Shown piece by piece: positions 47,177 through 48,499 of a stretch of DNA of 48,499 bases (position 1 is its first letter; each line of letters opens with the position of its first letter). A program made the translations under genes and the position numbers. A model generated the notes under the pieces. It was not told where the DNA came from. It did no database searches and saw only the letters and a list, made by a program, of their open reading frames with translations. This DNA is from Kitasatospora sp. DSM 101779 (GTDB taxonomy: Bacteria; Actinomycetota; Actinomycetes; Streptomycetales; Streptomycetaceae). The stretch is taken from the NCBI RefSeq assembly GCF_025655475.1, contig NZ_JAHTIK010000001.1:4715002-4763500 (forward strand). The letters run 5' to 3'.

Positions 47177-47576
47177 CCGTGGCACGATCTTGGCGCGATT
47201 CGGTGATGCGACAATTAGGCCGCTCGTGGTGGTAATGGAGCGCCTGGACGGATATTCAGCGCTCCCGTTGTAGCCCCCCCGTGCACTGATGACCCCACAG
47301 CGTGACGACCGGTCTGCTGAGGGGTGGTCGGATGACAGGCAGTGATCGCCGGAGCGGTCGGACCCGGCTCCGCCGGAGGGCCGGCCGGGGTCGCGCGCGG
47401 TCGTGCCCGGGACCGCCCGGGGCGGCGCCGGGCGCACGTCCGGAGCGGACGCGGCCCGTCCGGAACGGCCTGCCCGCGCGGCGCGGGCGGGGGAGATTGG
47501 CTCCCGGGGGGTGGGCATTGGAGAATCGGGTGCGCACCCCGGACGGGGGACGGCACAACGGGGAGGTGGCAGCTCA

Positions 47577-48499
47577 GTGGACCAGCTGACGGCGCACGAT
47601 CCAAGGCGGATCGGGCCCTTCGAGGTGCTGGGACGGCTCGGCGCGGGCGGGATGGGGCTGGTCTACCTGGCGCGCTCCGCATCGGGCCGGCGGGTCGCCA
47701 TCAAGACCGTGCGCACCGAGCTGGCCGAGGACGACCTGTTCCGGGTCCGCTTCGCCCGCGAGATCGCCGCGGCCAAGACGGTCGGCGGCTTCTACACCGC
47801 CGCCGTGGTCGACGCGGACGCGGACGCCCGGGTGCCCTGGCTCGCCACCGCGTACGTACCGGCCCCCTCGCTGGAGGACCTGGTCAACCACTGCGGTCCG
47901 TTGCCGGTGGACGCGGTCCGCTGGCTGGTCGCCGGCATCGCCGAGGCGCTCCAGTCGATCCACGCCGCCGGCCTCGTCCACCGCGACCTCAAGCCGTCCA
48001 ACGTCCTGGTGGTCGAGGACGGCCCGCGGGTGATCGACTTCGGCATCGCGGCCGGCGTCTCGCACACCCGGCTCACCATGACCAACGTCGCCGTCGGCAC
48101 GCCCGCCTACATGTCGCCCGAGCAGGCCCGCGACAGCCGCAGCGTCACCGGCGCCAGCGACGTCTTCTCGCTCGGCTCGCTGCTGGTCTTCTGCGCGACC
48201 GGCCACCCCCCGTACCGCGGCGCCAACCCGGTCGAGACGGTCTTCCAGCTGCTGCGCGAGCAGCCGGACCTCTCCGGGCTGCCGCTCGAGCTGGCCGACC
48301 TCGTCCGGGCCTGCATGCGGCCCGCGCCGGAGCACCGGCCGACGCCCGCGCAGATCCAGGCCGAGCTCGCCCCGCACCTGTTCTCCCGGGACGACGCGCT
48401 CGGTGACGCCGGCGACTGGCTGCCGCCCAGCGCACTGCAGCTGATCGAGCAGAAGCGCGGCCGCCGCTCGGTGGCCCCGCCGGTCGCGCCCCCGGTCAC
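47577..48499 (+). CDS. Serine/threonine protein kinase (partial, runs off the window)
   Basis: At least 307 residues of a Hanks-type kinase. Visible motifs in order: glycine loop GRLGAGGMGLVYLA, VAIK lysine, HRDLKPSNVLV catalytic loop, DFGIAAG, activation segment with T-rich RLTMTNVAVGTPAYMSPEQA, and DVFSLGSLLVF. The catalytic domain ends near residue 275 and the start of a linker follows; a membrane span or sensor domain would lie outside the window. GTG 47577 has GGGGAGG ten bases upstream. No adjacent substrate gene is seen. Confidence 0.9.
   Translation, partial: MDQLTAHDPRRIGPFEVLGRLGAGGMGLVYLARSASGRRVAIKTVRTELAEDDLFRVRFAREIAAAKTVGGFYTAAVVDADADARVPWLATAYVPAPSLEDLVNHCGPLPVDAVRWLVAGIAEALQSIHAAGLVHRDLKPSNVLVVEDGPRVIDFGIAAGVSHTRLTMTNVAVGTPAYMSPEQARDSRSVTGASDVFSLGSLLVFCATGHPPYRGANPVETVFQLLREQPDLSGLPLELADLVRACMRPAPEHRPTPAQIQAELAPHLFSRDDALGDAGDWLPPSALQLIEQKRGRRSVAPPVAPPV

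Noticed and set aside
47302..47576. Small Arg-rich open frame upstream of the kinase gene
   Set aside because: No ribosome site, composition typical of non-coding frames, and it runs into the kinase start region.

Overview
The window is about 73% GC by eye and reads as a chromosomal segment of a mycelial, sporulating actinomycete of the Streptomycetaceae (Streptomyces, Kitasatospora or a close relative). The evidence is the codon usage (G or C in almost every third position), a chaplin and rodlin gene set, a Rex regulator followed by hemACD, futalosine-type menaquinone genes, an actinobacterial acyl-CoA carboxylase beta/epsilon pair, and many GTG starts with ATGA or GTGA overlaps. No tRNA, rRNA, CRISPR array, insertion sequence or prophage gene is visible. 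The window opens in a poly-C tract and ends inside a protein kinase gene.

Layout. 0.1-7 kb: exonuclease, then rex-hemA-hemC-hemD (translationally coupled) and hemB, with a Rex operator in the rex promoter. 7-11.7 kb: a surface-protein cluster of two rodlins, four two-cysteine short chaplins and three other small secreted proteins, separated by strong hairpins and carrying candidate BldN-type promoters. 12-17.8 kb: a secreted GDSL hydrolase with a lectin tail, a frame-disrupted gene, a serpin gene with a coupled partner, a leaderless Clp_N/HTH gene under twin palindromes, and a conserved hypothetical gene. 18.2-24.6 kb: hemL, a histidine phosphatase, and the four-gene System II cytochrome c maturation operon resA-ccdA-resB-ccsB, with a second Rex-type operator over the resA start codon. 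24.8-27.1 kb: a small hypothetical gene and accB-accE. 27.5-30.3 kb: a PLDc_N membrane protein and mqnL-mqnP.

30.4-40.5 kb looks like a block placed between mqnP and mqnM. It holds a six-gene minus-strand operon (GntR regulator, two-cluster ferredoxin, lipoprotein with a NosL-like tail, ABC permease, ABC ATPase, and an AprA/fumarate-reductase-like flavoprotein fused to HEAT repeats), a VOC protein, a frame-disrupted DUF1906 hydrolase gene, a MOSC protein and a cyclase-family protein. 40.6-48.5 kb: mqnM, an Lrp regulator with a threonine/serine dehydratase, mqnE, an L,D-transpeptidase, a stand-alone KAS III, a TetR regulator and a Ser/Thr kinase.

Common theme: heme supply (hemACD, B, L), cytochrome c assembly and menaquinone synthesis all serve the respiratory chain, and two Rex sites tie the heme and cytochrome parts to the NADH/NAD+ ratio. 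The best candidate for an undescribed system is the AprA-HEAT / AprB-like ferredoxin / ABC importer operon at 30.4-37.1 kb. All functional calls come from reading motifs and from memory of the families; no database search was run.
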